This document shows positions 1-10,160 of a DNA stretch of 64,000 bases, in pieces. The notes below the pieces were generated by a model. That model was not told where the DNA came from. It saw only the letters and a program-made list of their open reading frames with translations, and made no database searches. Made by a program: the position numbers and the translations under genes. Position 1 is the stretch's first letter. Each line of letters opens with the position of its first letter. The DNA lies in assembly GCA_964350865.1 (NCBI GenBank), contig CAYGLJ010000002.1, positions 8,685 to 72,684 of the forward strand, written 5' to 3'. This DNA comes from Pontimonas sp964350865 (lineage in GTDB: Bacteria; Actinomycetota; Actinomycetes; Actinomycetales; Microbacteriaceae).

Positions 1-81
1 GACCCGACCAGTCTTGTGGTCTACCTCGTACTTGTTGCGGCTACCGCGGGGAATTTCGATGATGGCGGGGTATTCGGCCAT
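1..81 (-). CDS. ppa: Inorganic pyrophosphatase, N-terminal 27 codons (cut by window edge)
   Basis: Hydrolyses pyrophosphate to phosphate in the cytoplasm and so pulls biosynthetic reactions forward. Only the first 27 residues are visible; they begin MAEYPAIIEIPRGSRNKYEV, which is the conserved family-I pyrophosphatase opening. The ATG lies at 79-81. An AAAGGAG ribosome-binding site sits about 9 bases upstream, so unlike many neighbours this gene has a normal leader. It is divergent from tilS across 47 bases. The reading frame is open to the window edge, so this is a cut by the window, not a broken gene. Confidence 0.9.
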   Translation of the reverse strand, partial: MAEYPAIIEIPRGSRNKYEVDHKTGRV

Positions 82-128
82 GACACAGGACTCCTTTAAG
101 AGAAAGTTTCGTGAAGTAACCTTACCGG

Positions 129-1145
129 GTGGCCCAGACTACAAGCTCGGGAGCGCGCCCCCGCCTGACCCCTGCCATGGCGGATGTCCGCCGGGCGGCC
201 AGAGAGTGGGCTGGAAGCCTCGATGCTTCACCAGGTCGAGCCCTGTATTTGGTGGGTTTGAGTGGCGGAGGGGATTCACTCGCCTTGGCCTGGGCCCTCT
301 CCCACGAGGCAGGTTCGTTGGGGTTGGATATTGGCGCGGTCATTGTCGACCACGGCCTGCAGCCTGGTTCCTTCGACATTGCTCAGCGAGCGGCAAGTGA
401 AGCGGAGGCTTTGGGCCTCCAACCCGTGTTGATCAAATCGGTGAGCGTGGAAGGGACCGCCAATCTTGAGGACGCTGCTCGCGTGGCTCGCCATCGGGCA
501 TTCACCGAGGCAGTGCGCGAAACCGGAGCTCAGGGTGTCGTGCTCGCGCACACTATGGATGACCAAGCCGAGACCGTACTCCTGGGCTTGACGAGGGGCA
601 GTGGACCGAGCGGACTCAAAGGAATGCCCAGCCGAGACGGCATCCTCCACCGTCCTTTTCTCGGTCTCGCGCGGGGGACGCTTCGCGAGGCTCTCGTGGA
701 TGCGGGGATGAACTGGTGGGAGGATCCGCACAACGCGGATGAGCGTTTTACCAGAGTGAGGGTGCGTCATCAGGTGCTCCCTGTCCTAGAGCGTGAAATG
801 GGCCCGGGCGTTGCGCAGGCACTCGCTCGTACCGCAGAACTTTTCCGCGCCGATGCGACCGCCCTCGATGATGACGCCACACAGTGGTTCGATAGCCACG
901 CAACATCGTTAGATGATGGTTCGTGGGCGTTGCCGGTCGCTGATACCGAGCGGTTGAGTGCGGCCCTGCAGACGAGGGTCCTACGGATGCTGGTTGTTCG
1001 GGCCGGTGGTGGCGCGCCCACCTATGCGCACACCGCGCAGATGAGGCGTCTTCTCGAGCACTGGAAGGGCCAATCAGCCATTGATGTTTCCGGCGCTAGT
1101 GTGGAGCGCAGGGACGGGCAAATCGTGGCCCGAGCGAGTAGGTAG
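129..1145 (+). CDS. tilS: tRNA(Ile)-lysidine synthetase
   Basis: ATP-dependent enzyme that attaches lysine to C34 of tRNA-Ile(CAU), changing its decoding from AUG to AUA. The N-type ATP pyrophosphatase PP-loop is seen as SGGGDS at about residues 45-50, followed by the DHGLQ and HTMDDQAET segments typical of TilS. The protein is 338 aa, normal for actinobacteria. The GTG at 129 is preferred to the internal ATG at 177 because a -10-like TAACCT (117-122) lies exactly 6 bases before it, the leaderless arrangement common in this window. The gene is followed after 10 bases by hpt, a standard actinobacterial pair. Confidence 0.93.
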   Translation: MAQTTSSGARPRLTPAMADVRRAAREWAGSLDASPGRALYLVGLSGGGDSLALAWALSHEAGSLGLDIGAVIVDHGLQPGSFDIAQRAASEAEALGLQPVLIKSVSVEGTANLEDAARVARHRAFTEAVRETGAQGVVLAHTMDDQAETVLLGLTRGSGPSGLKGMPSRDGILHRPFLGLARGTLREALVDAGMNWWEDPHNADERFTRVRVRHQVLPVLEREMGPGVAQALARTAELFRADATALDDDATQWFDSHATSLDDGSWALPVADTERLSAALQTRVLRMLVVRAGGGAPTYAHTAQMRRLLEHWKGQSAIDVSGASVERRDGQIVARASR

Positions 1146-1155
1146 GGCACAGGTA

Positions 1156-1710
1156 ATGGAATTCGAGGACGTCAACTCTGACATCGAATCAGTTGTTCTC
1201 ACCAAAGAGCAGATTGCTGAGGGCATTGCTCGAATTGCCCGGGAGATCGAGAAAAATCACACTGGTCACACCCCACTGTTGATTGGTGTGCTGAAGGGCG
1301 CTGTCATGGTGATGGCGGATCTCGCGCGCGAGCTCCATATTCCGATCGAGATGGACTGGATGGCGGTGTCGAGTTACGGCGCTTCCACCAAGTCCAGCGG
1401 TGTGGTGCGGATTGTTAAAGACCTCGAGATTTCCCTCGAGGGTCGTCACGTCATCATTGTGGAGGACATTGTCGACTCAGGGTTGACGCTGTCGTGGCTG
1501 TTAGAGAACTTTGAGAGCCGCCAAGCAGCATCGGTCAGCGTTGCCACACTCTTGCGTAAACCCGACGCGATGAAGGTGGACGTGCCCATCGACTATCTCG
1601 GGTTCGACATACCCAACGATTTTGTGGTGGGTTTCGGGTTGGATTACGCCGAGTCCTATCGCAATCTCAGTGGTGTGGGGGTTCTGAAACCCGCTGTCTA
1701 CGGGGGCTAA
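1156..1710 (+). CDS. hpt: Hypoxanthine phosphoribosyltransferase
   Basis: Purine salvage enzyme converting hypoxanthine or guanine plus PRPP to IMP or GMP in the cytoplasm. The PRPP-binding motif VIIVEDIVDSGLT is at about residues 99-111, and the C-terminal DYLGFDIPNDFVVGFGLDY segment is characteristic. The chosen ATG (1156) gives 184 aa, the usual length; the frame is open upstream, but that would add 25 non-homologous residues overlapping tilS. It sits 10 bases after tilS, so the two are probably co-transcribed. ftsH follows after about 100 bases, the conserved tilS-hpt-ftsH order. Confidence 0.95.
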   Translation: MEFEDVNSDIESVVLTKEQIAEGIARIAREIEKNHTGHTPLLIGVLKGAVMVMADLARELHIPIEMDWMAVSSYGASTKSSGVVRIVKDLEISLEGRHVIIVEDIVDSGLTLSWLLENFESRQAASVSVATLLRKPDAMKVDVPIDYLGFDIPNDFVVGFGLDYAESYRNLSGVGVLKPAVYGG

Positions 1711-1811
1711 GACCGTCCTTTGCCTCCGGCGAACACGTGGTTTTTGGCTTCTGCATCGCGCTAGCCTGTTAGCTTGACTCCCGGTCCACCGAAAGGCACC
1801 AGACTCTCGTC

Positions 1812-3867
<2,056 letters not shown>

Positions 3868-3875
<8 letters not shown>

Positions 3876-4443
3876 CGAGGCCATCAAGAAGGCAGTAGGG
3901 GACATTCTTCTCGCGGTCGGTGAGGACCCCTCGCGTAAGGGACTCGCGACCACGCCGGATCGAGTTGCTGAGCTCTTTGCCGACCTTTATTCGGGCGTCG
4001 GTGTTGACCCGGTGGACGTGCTCAGGGACGCGAAAGAGGTTCCTGCAGGGGAATCTGAGCGAGGCGAGCTGGTGGCCCTTCGGGACATCTCCTTCATCTC
4101 ACTCTGTGAACATCACCTGTTGCCTTTTGAAGGGCACGCCAGTGTGGTGTACGAACCAGGCTCCTCCATCGTGGGCTTAGGGACACTGGCGACACTGGTC
4201 GAAGTGACGGCACGACGGCCGCAGCTTCAAGAGCGAGTTGGCGAGATGGTGGCCCAGGCCTTGGTGTCCTCCGGTGTTGCTCGCGGCGCTCTCGTGTTGG
4301 TGTCGGCTGTGCACGGATGCGTCGCTTATCGCGGGCCTCAGCAGCGACTGACGACCGTGACAGTGGCCACAGAGGGAACGCTCTCTGAAGACACCAAGAG
4401 GCACGAAGCCCTTCTCCTCGCAGGAGGCGAGGACTGGGCGTGA
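3868..4443 (+). CDS. folE: GTP cyclohydrolase I
   Basis: First step of tetrahydrofolate synthesis, GTP to 7,8-dihydroneopterin triphosphate. Zinc ligands are visible as CEHH (C80, H83) and HGCVAYRG (C151), matching the E. coli-type C-H-C site. Length is 191 aa. It starts with GTG at 3868 inside the last codons of ftsH, an 8-base overlap, and its TGA stop overlaps the GTG of folP as GTGA. Translational coupling with both neighbours is likely. The HGC form differs from the more common HMC but keeps the metal-binding cysteine. Confidence 0.95.
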
Positions 4444-5261
4444 ACGCTCGCCGTCGGCCTGAGCTGTGGGGAGTTGTGAATACGACTCCCGATTCGTTCA
4501 GCGATGGAGGCCTCTTCCACCAGGCTGATGCCGCAATTAGCCAGGGCCTGGCCCTCGTTGAGCAGGGTGCCTCCGTGATTGACGTGGGTGGTGAGTCGAC
4601 CAGACCCGGAGCGAACCGTGTCACTCCCGAGGAAGAGGAACAGCGTGTCCTTCCCGTGGTGAAAGCTTTGGCGGAGGCGGGAGTTGTCGTCAGTGTTGAC
4701 ACCATGAGAGCGTCCACAGCCCGTAAGGCACTGGAGGCCGGTGCTCGCATCATCAATGACGTCTCAGGAGGACTTGCTGACCCTGACATGTTCTTCGTTG
4801 CGGCAGAGTCGGGTGTCGATTATGTGCTGATGCATTGGCGAGGACATAGCAACACCATGGACTCGCTGGCGCACTATGACGATGTTGTCCATGACGTAGC
4901 TCACGAGATTCGGCTGCGAATGGAGGAGGCATTAGGGGCCGGAATCGACCCCTCTCACCTCCTGGTCGATCCAGGCCTCGGATTTGCGAAAACTCCGGAG
5001 CACAATTGGTCTCTGCTGTCTCATCTGGATGAGCTGGTTCCTGGGGGTACGCGGCTTGTGGTCGGGGCGTCCAGGAAACGTTTCTTGGGTGAGCTTCTGC
5101 CGGGAGACCACGAACCAGCGCAGCGCGATGGTGTATCCGCTGCGTTGGGGGTGCTGCTGGCTGAAGCTCAAGTCTTTGCTCTCCGCGTTCACAATGTGAG
5201 AGCGCACCGTGAGGCATTGGATGTCTGGCAGGCTTTTCACGAAGGGGGTCCTCGTGCATGA
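4440..5261 (+). CDS. folP: Dihydropteroate synthase
   Basis: Condenses dihydropterin pyrophosphate with p-aminobenzoate; the sulfonamide target. The NTTPDSFSDGG loop near residues 13-23 and DVGGESTRPGA at about 48-58 are the two signature motifs, with later DPGLGF and a basic GASRKRF segment for substrate binding. Length is 273 aa. The GTG start overlaps the folE stop by 4 bases (GTGA), and the stop overlaps the folB start. It is the central gene of the folE-folP-folB-folK run. Confidence 0.96.
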   Translation: MNARRRPELWGVVNTTPDSFSDGGLFHQADAAISQGLALVEQGASVIDVGGESTRPGANRVTPEEEEQRVLPVVKALAEAGVVVSVDTMRASTARKALEAGARIINDVSGGLADPDMFFVAAESGVDYVLMHWRGHSNTMDSLAHYDDVVHDVAHEIRLRMEEALGAGIDPSHLLVDPGLGFAKTPEHNWSLLSHLDELVPGGTRLVVGASRKRFLGELLPGDHEPAQRDGVSAALGVLLAEAQVFALRVHNVRAHREALDVWQAFHEGGPRA

Positions 5262-5622
5262 CGTGATCACGATTGAGGGAATTGAGGCCTTCGGCTATCA
5301 CGGAGTTTTTCCCCAGGAGAAAAGAGAAGGTCAAACCTTCCTGGTGGATGTCGAAATCGAGACATCGTTCGACGAGGCCATTGCCCATGACGACGTTGCC
5401 TTCACGGTGGACTATGGGGTAGTTGCAGATCGGGTCGCCACAATTATTCAAGGAGAGCCCGCCGACCTGATAGAGACCGTGTGTGATCGGATTGTCACCA
5501 TGGTGTTATCCCTCGAGCGCGTGAAGGCCACACGCGTCACCATTCATAAGCCCCAGGCTCCGATTGCGGTTCCCTTTGCCGGTGTCTCCGTGTCGAGGCG
5601 CCGAGAGGCGGAGGACAGATGA
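5254..5622 (+). CDS. folB: Dihydroneopterin aldolase
   Basis: Converts 7,8-dihydroneopterin to 6-hydroxymethyl-dihydropterin and glycolaldehyde. The GTG at 5254 gives 122 aa beginning VHDVITIEGIEAFGYHGVF; the conserved GYHGV loop and the acidic residue in DYGVV are visible. The frame is open further upstream (ATG at 5209), but that adds residues overlapping folP and absent from the family. The stop of folP is inside its first codons and its own stop overlaps the folK ATG, so translation is probably coupled through the operon. Confidence 0.94.
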   Translation: MHDVITIEGIEAFGYHGVFPQEKREGQTFLVDVEIETSFDEAIAHDDVAFTVDYGVVADRVATIIQGEPADLIETVCDRIVTMVLSLERVKATRVTIHKPQAPIAVPFAGVSVSRRREAEDR

Positions 5623-6116
5623 CCGAGGACACGTGGGTCGCGTGCGTCGTGGCCTTGGGCACAAATCTCGGCAACCGTGAAGACATCGCGTTTCGAGCAG
5701 TCTCAGACCTGGCAGCTACTGAGGGCTTCCGGGTGGCCGCCTCTTCCTCCCTCCATGAGACAGTGGCGCTTGGACCTGATGGCCCCAACCCGGATGCGCC
5801 CTCGTATGTGAACCAGGTAATCCTCCTCGATAGTGCCTGGTCAGCGGAGAAAACCCTCGAGCACTTGATGGATATCGAACGTCGGCACGGTCGCGAGCGC
5901 ACCGGAGAGAAATATGCCGACCGAACTTTGGATCTGGACCTCATCGTCTACGGCGATCGTGTGAGCGATGATCCTTTTGTGACCACCCCCCACCCCAGGG
6001 CGCACCAACGCAGGTTCGTCTTGGAACCGTGGCAGGAAATCGATGCCGACGCCACACTCCCTGGCCACGGGCCAATCTCGCAGCTCCTTGCGTCACTCCC
6101 GCCAGACCCGTCATGA
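5619..6116 (+). CDS. folK: 2-amino-4-hydroxy-6-hydroxymethyldihydropteridine pyrophosphokinase
   Basis: Transfers pyrophosphate from ATP to hydroxymethyl-dihydropterin, feeding FolP. The GTNLGNRE opening and the signature DRTLDLDLIVYGD at about residues 100-112 carry the magnesium-binding aspartates, followed by the PHPRAHQRRFVLEP segment. Length is 165 aa, standard. ATG overlaps the folB stop as ATGA, and the stop overlaps the next ATG in the same way. Together with folE, folP and folB it makes a nearly complete pterin branch. Confidence 0.96.
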   Translation: MTEDTWVACVVALGTNLGNREDIAFRAVSDLAATEGFRVAASSSLHETVALGPDGPNPDAPSYVNQVILLDSAWSAEKTLEHLMDIERRHGRERTGEKYADRTLDLDLIVYGDRVSDDPFVTTPHPRAHQRRFVLEPWQEIDADATLPGHGPISQLLASLPPDPS

Positions 6117-6595
6117 GCCACACCTCGGCTATCGCTCTTCTGATCGGCGGTCTGATCGGAGGGGTACTGGGGTGGGCTGGAGAGTGGCTGCTGGTGACTT
6201 CAGGAACCCCTGCGCTAATTCCCCCCTACACCTGGGGTGCAGCGCTGGCGGCCCTGGGAGCGATTCTGTTGGCTTTGGCCTGGCCGATTCGGAGTCAGGT
6301 GAGAGCCGAGCGCTCTAAGCCCCCGGTCGATCCGTTCTATGCAACAAGAGTGGTTCTCCTGGCTAAGGCGGGTGCCTTGGCTGGCTCAGCACTGAGTGGA
6401 ATGGGTGTGGGTTTTGCGGTGTTCTTTGCCAGTCGGCCGGTTCTTCTAGCGGAAACGCTCGTGCCCACGATCGTCGCGATTGTGGGCGCCGTAGTGTTGA
6501 CGGTGGGCGCTCTGATCGCCGAACGGTGGTGCACCCTCCCGCCCGACTCACCAGACGGCGGAGCTGACGTGGTGCCGGAAGGAGAACTGTCATGA
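6113..6595 (+). CDS. DUF3180 integral membrane protein
   Basis: A 160-residue membrane protein with four predicted hydrophobic segments (about residues 5-25, 36-55, 82-103 and 112-133) and a charged linker in the middle. It matches the DUF3180 family, which in actinobacteria almost always follows folK. Its function is unknown. The ATG at 6113 overlaps the folK stop (ATGA) and its own stop overlaps the next gene in the same way, so it belongs to the folate transcript. The upstream in-frame extension lies inside folK and is not credible. Confidence 0.85.
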   Translation: MSHTSAIALLIGGLIGGVLGWAGEWLLVTSGTPALIPPYTWGAALAALGAILLALAWPIRSQVRAERSKPPVDPFYATRVVLLAKAGALAGSALSGMGVGFAVFFASRPVLLAETLVPTIVAIVGAVVLTVGALIAERWCTLPPDSPDGGADVVPEGELS

Positions 6596-7074
6596 GTGTC
6601 GAGGAAACAGTGTGGGAACGGATCAGTCCGCGCTACAAGGTGGAGGTACTAGTCCAGACTGTGGGCGGATCACTTGTCCCAATTGCCGTGTCGAGCGTTC
6701 CCCTGTGGGTCAGTGACTCCTCCGTCACGTGGGCATCGTGGTATCCACTCGCCCTTGCTCTCGCCGTCGTGGTGACCATCATTGGCTTTATCCCTCGGAG
6801 GGTGAGGGCTTATGGCTATGCGCTCCGGGCTGATGACCTGGTTTTCCGTCGAGGAATAATTTTCCAGCGTCAGGTGGCAGTTCCCTATGGACGCTTGCAG
6901 CTGGTCGATGTCACGCGGGGTCCTCTTTCGCGCCTACTAGGCCTCTCGGAGCTGAAGCTCGTCACGGCGGCAGCATCAACGGGAGTGACCATCCCGGGGC
7001 TTCCCTTGCCTGTAGCTGAGGAACTCCGAGACCGTTTGATCGCGGTGGCGGAGACCCGCCGGGCAGGCCTCTAG
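6592..7074 (+). CDS. bPH2 (DUF304) membrane protein, YdbS-like
   Basis: A 160-residue protein with two transmembrane segments near the N-terminus (about residues 22-40 and 46-65), then a small bacterial PH-like domain containing the typical YALRADDLVFRRGI and RLQLVDVTRGPLSRLLGLSELKL segments. The family is usually encoded in pairs with a larger YdbT-type protein, as here. Its role is unknown; an envelope function has been proposed for relatives. ATG overlaps the DUF3180 stop (ATGA), and the partner gene starts 2 bases after its stop. Confidence 0.85.
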   Translation: MSVEETVWERISPRYKVEVLVQTVGGSLVPIAVSSVPLWVSDSSVTWASWYPLALALAVVVTIIGFIPRRVRAYGYALRADDLVFRRGIIFQRQVAVPYGRLQLVDVTRGPLSRLLGLSELKLVTAAASTGVTIPGLPLPVAEELRDRLIAVAETRRAGL

Positions 7075-7076
7075 CG

Positions 7077-8564
7077 ATGCCAGTTGCGGTACTGCGCAGC
7101 GCCGCTGATCTGCGGGGCGGGGAGTGGTTTCGGTTACACCCGTTGACACCCTTGCTTCAAGGCGGGGTGGTGTTGGTGGGCCTCCTTGGTGCAGGGTTTG
7201 CGGCACTCTGGGAAACGGTTATCTTGCGCGCGATTCTCCAGTTTGCAGGTGTGGAGGATGATGACGAGGGCAGTGGACTTGCCTTTCTGATCGCCGACTC
7301 GCTGGCCCTGATTTTTCTGGGCGCCATTGTCGTCGTCGTGGTGTCCGCGCTGGTTTTTTGGCTCCAATGGCGAGTCCACCTGGTTCGCATGGATGACGAC
7401 GTCCTCGAGGTCAAAAAGGGCATCATTGCAAAATCGTCCCGCCGAGCCCGGCGAGACCGCATCAACACGATTGGTGTGAGGCGCCCACTCGTTCCTCGCC
7501 TGTTGGGGCTGGCAAAGCTTGATATTCAGGCCGCCGGCAACGATGCCAATGTCGTCCTCGCATACCTCCCCTACAGTGTGGCGACAGCGGTTCGTCGAGA
7601 AATTTTGCAGACACCCGGGCGCCGCGATGATGACAGTGAGCCTGATCCTCAGGTCATCACTCGCGAACTCGAGGTGTCCCTCTTTCGCTACCTCGCCTCG
7701 TTAGTCGTGAGTGTGGAAACAGTGTTCTTTGGCGCGGGCTTCATTGCGGTGGTATTCGGAGCGGTGACCACGGACGAGCTCGCCGCCTGGTTGGGCCCGA
7801 TTGCGGTGGTCTTTGGTTATGTCGTCTATCTGGCGGACCGGTTTTTCCGGGTAGGGAACTTTGTCATCGACTCGATCGAGGGTGACGTGCGAGTCTCGTT
7901 GGGATTGCTCTCCACCAGCGTGGAAACCATTCCTCCCGCCCGGATACATGCCCTCCAAATTTCACAGCCATGGCCGTGGAAGTTCTTGGGATGGTGGAGG
8001 GTTGATGCAAACCTCGCGTCCTCGCCGGGCTCTGCGAACAAGAAGACTCCCGCCCATACTTTGTTGCTTCCTGTTGCCACCAAAGATGAGATGGTGCGGA
8101 TGGTCGAGCTCTGTGTCCCGAGCCTTCGCGAAGAATCTGCGATGGCTCAGGTCACCACCCTTCTCCAAGAGCCCCACACCCGGTGGATAGAGGGGGGCCT
8201 GGAGGAGCAGTCTCATGTGAGGGCACCCGAGCGGGCACGCCTTCGGATTCCGCTGAGCTACGGCGTGACCGGAAGCGCGGTGGTTCGAGGGGTTGTCGCA
8301 CTGCGTTCTGGCCGATGGATTACCAAGCTGGCCTTGGTTCCTCTGGCTCGAATCCAAAGCTCGAGCGTTTCTCAAGGCCCTTGGCACCGCGCTCTGGGTC
8401 TGTCCGTTTTTGCCGTGGAGAGCGTGGAGGGACCCGTATCGACTCGCGTCCTTGGGCTTGACACCCAGGACGCTAAAAGATGGTGGGACACTGTTCATGC
8501 GTTGACCGTGGGCGCCATTGGAGACACGACGACGAAGCGCCGACAGCGAAGGAAACCAGCGTGA
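7077..8564 (+). CDS. Large bPH2 (DUF304) membrane protein, YdbT-like
   Basis: A 495-residue membrane protein with two pairs of transmembrane segments (about residues 25-45, 75-100, 205-230 and 235-255). Each pair is followed by a bPH2-like domain, and a third divergent copy lies at the C-terminus. The motif pattern VKKGIIAKSSRRARRDRINTIG and later RIHALQISQPWPWKFLGWWRV identifies the repeats. It follows the YdbS-like gene at 2 bases; such pairs probably act together in the membrane. The stop overlaps the next GTG (GTGA). The biochemical role is unknown. Confidence 0.82.
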   Translation: MPVAVLRSAADLRGGEWFRLHPLTPLLQGGVVLVGLLGAGFAALWETVILRAILQFAGVEDDDEGSGLAFLIADSLALIFLGAIVVVVVSALVFWLQWRVHLVRMDDDVLEVKKGIIAKSSRRARRDRINTIGVRRPLVPRLLGLAKLDIQAAGNDANVVLAYLPYSVATAVRREILQTPGRRDDDSEPDPQVITRELEVSLFRYLASLVVSVETVFFGAGFIAVVFGAVTTDELAAWLGPIAVVFGYVVYLADRFFRVGNFVIDSIEGDVRVSLGLLSTSVETIPPARIHALQISQPWPWKFLGWWRVDANLASSPGSANKKTPAHTLLLPVATKDEMVRMVELCVPSLREESAMAQVTTLLQEPHTRWIEGGLEEQSHVRAPERARLRIPLSYGVTGSAVVRGVVALRSGRWITKLALVPLARIQSSSVSQGPWHRALGLSVFAVESVEGPVSTRVLGLDTQDAKRWWDTVHALTVGAIGDTTTKRRQRRKPA

Positions 8565-9268
8565 ATTCCACGAGGCTCGGGGTGGGCATTATTGGTGCCG
8601 GTCGCGTGGGTCCTCTGATTGCCGCAGCTCTGTCCCGAGCTGGACACGCTCTGGTCGGGATTACTTCGCCCTCAGAGAGCGAGCGGGAGCGGATCGAGGC
8701 GATTCTCCCGGGAGTGGTTTATGCCGATCCGTTGCAGATTATTGAGCGCAGCGAGTTGGTCGTGGTGGCTCTTCCCGACCAGGACCTGCCGGGGTTCATT
8801 GAGGGCATCAGCCTGCAGAATGCGTGGAACACGGGGCAACTGGTGTTACACACCTCGATTACTCATGGTCTCGATGTGTTGGATAGCGCCAGGGCTCAAG
8901 GAGCAATTCCCTTGGCGCTCCATCCCTTGATGGAGTTCACTGGTACGAGCATGGATCTCTCCAGAATGTCCGGAGCGTGGTGTGTGATCAGCGCACCAGC
9001 CGTTGCCGAGCCCATTGCGAGCGCACTCGCGGTGGAAATGGGAATGGAGCCTCTGGTTGTGGCTGAGGACAAGCGAGCGGACGTTGCCTCCGCCATCGCT
9101 TTGGCCACGAGCTTTTCCCACACCACCATTCACGAAGCTGCCAGCCGTCTGAAAGCCGCGGGTATTGATAATCCTGGTGTGGTCATGCACCCTCTCGTGA
9201 CCTCGAGTATCGAGAATGCTCTCCGGTTGTTTGCCGGAAACGAGCGTGAGCTCGGAGGAGAGGCTTAA
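8561..9268 (+). CDS. DUF2520 / Rossmann-like NAD(P)-binding protein
   Basis: A 235-residue protein beginning with a Rossmann dinucleotide-binding loop GIIGAGRVGP at about residues 9-18. A region like the C-terminal domain of short 6-phosphogluconate or pyrroline carboxylate dehydrogenases (DUF2520) follows, including HPLMEF and VMHPLVTSS. GTG at 8561 overlaps the previous stop by 4 bases. The family commonly precedes panC in actinobacteria, and here its TAA stop shares one base with the panC ATG. A role as a reductase in pantothenate synthesis (ketopantoate reduction) is plausible but inferred only from this context. Confidence 0.8.
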   Translation: MNSTRLGVGIIGAGRVGPLIAAALSRAGHALVGITSPSESERERIEAILPGVVYADPLQIIERSELVVVALPDQDLPGFIEGISLQNAWNTGQLVLHTSITHGLDVLDSARAQGAIPLALHPLMEFTGTSMDLSRMSGAWCVISAPAVAEPIASALAVEMGMEPLVVAEDKRADVASAIALATSFSHTTIHEAASRLKAAGIDNPGVVMHPLVTSSIENALRLFAGNERELGGEA

Positions 9269-10119
9269 TGCCGGCCATTGTCCACTCGCTCGAGGAGCTC
9301 CACGGCATTCGTGAGTCCTGGAGACGCGCAGGAGAGTCCGTTGCCCTCGTTCCCACGATGGGTTCCCTGCATGAGGGCCATAAGGCGCTCGTGCAGGAGG
9401 CAACTCGTCACGCGGATCGATGCGTGGTCAGTATTTTTGTGAATCCATTGCAATTTGGTGCAGGGGAAGACTTTGAGGAATATCCGCGCACGCTTCTCGC
9501 CGATGAGGCGTTTCTTGCGGACACCCTGGTGGACGTGATTTTTGCCCCCAGTGTTGAGGTTATGTATCCAGAGGGGCTAGACGCCGCACCCACCTTGAGC
9601 GCCGGCCCGATCGGTGACACGTTTGAGGGAGCCTCCCGACCAGGACACTTTGATGGTGTGCTCACGGTGGTAAAGCGACTGTTCGATTATGTAAATCCCG
9701 AGGTGGCTGTCTTTGGCGCTAAAGACGCCCAACAGGTGTTTCTGGTCCAGCAGATGGTGCAGGATCAGAAGCTTCCGCTTCGCATAGTGGAGGTAGACAC
9801 AGTTCGCGATTCTTTCGGCCTGGCACTTTCCAGTCGAAACGTCCAGCTAAGTGAGGCGGCTCGGGCTCAGGCGCTTGAGATTCCCAGGGCACTGGACGAG
9901 GCATCTCACCAACCCAGCGCCCAGGACGCCCGCAATCGCGCGAGAGCGATCCTGGAGAGCGCCCCAGGCGTGAGTGTTGACTACGTCGAGGTGGTACATC
10001 CAGAAACTTTCCAGCCCCGGGGTGATGGCGAGCCGAGGGAGCAAGTCCGACTGATTGTGGCAGCCACCATTGGTGGCGTGCGGCTGATAGACAACAAGCT
10101 TCTGCACTTTGGTCAGTAG
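9268..10119 (+). CDS. panC: Pantothenate synthetase (pantoate-beta-alanine ligase)
   Basis: ATP-dependent ligation of pantoate to beta-alanine, the last step of pantothenate synthesis. The nucleotide-binding signature PTMGSLHEGHKAL starts at about residue 29, followed by FVNPLQFG, FGAKDAQQ and the SSRNVQLS segment. Length is 283 aa, normal. The ATG shares one base with the upstream TAA. It is followed after 41 bases by lysS. Confidence 0.95.
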   Translation: MPAIVHSLEELHGIRESWRRAGESVALVPTMGSLHEGHKALVQEATRHADRCVVSIFVNPLQFGAGEDFEEYPRTLLADEAFLADTLVDVIFAPSVEVMYPEGLDAAPTLSAGPIGDTFEGASRPGHFDGVLTVVKRLFDYVNPEVAVFGAKDAQQVFLVQQMVQDQKLPLRIVEVDTVRDSFGLALSSRNVQLSEAARAQALEIPRALDEASHQPSAQDARNRARAILESAPGVSVDYVEVVHPETFQPRGDGEPREQVRLIVAATIGGVRLIDNKLLHFGQ

Positions 10120-10160
10120 GCTAACGGGGTACAGCGCCCCCACGCAGGAATTTCACACTC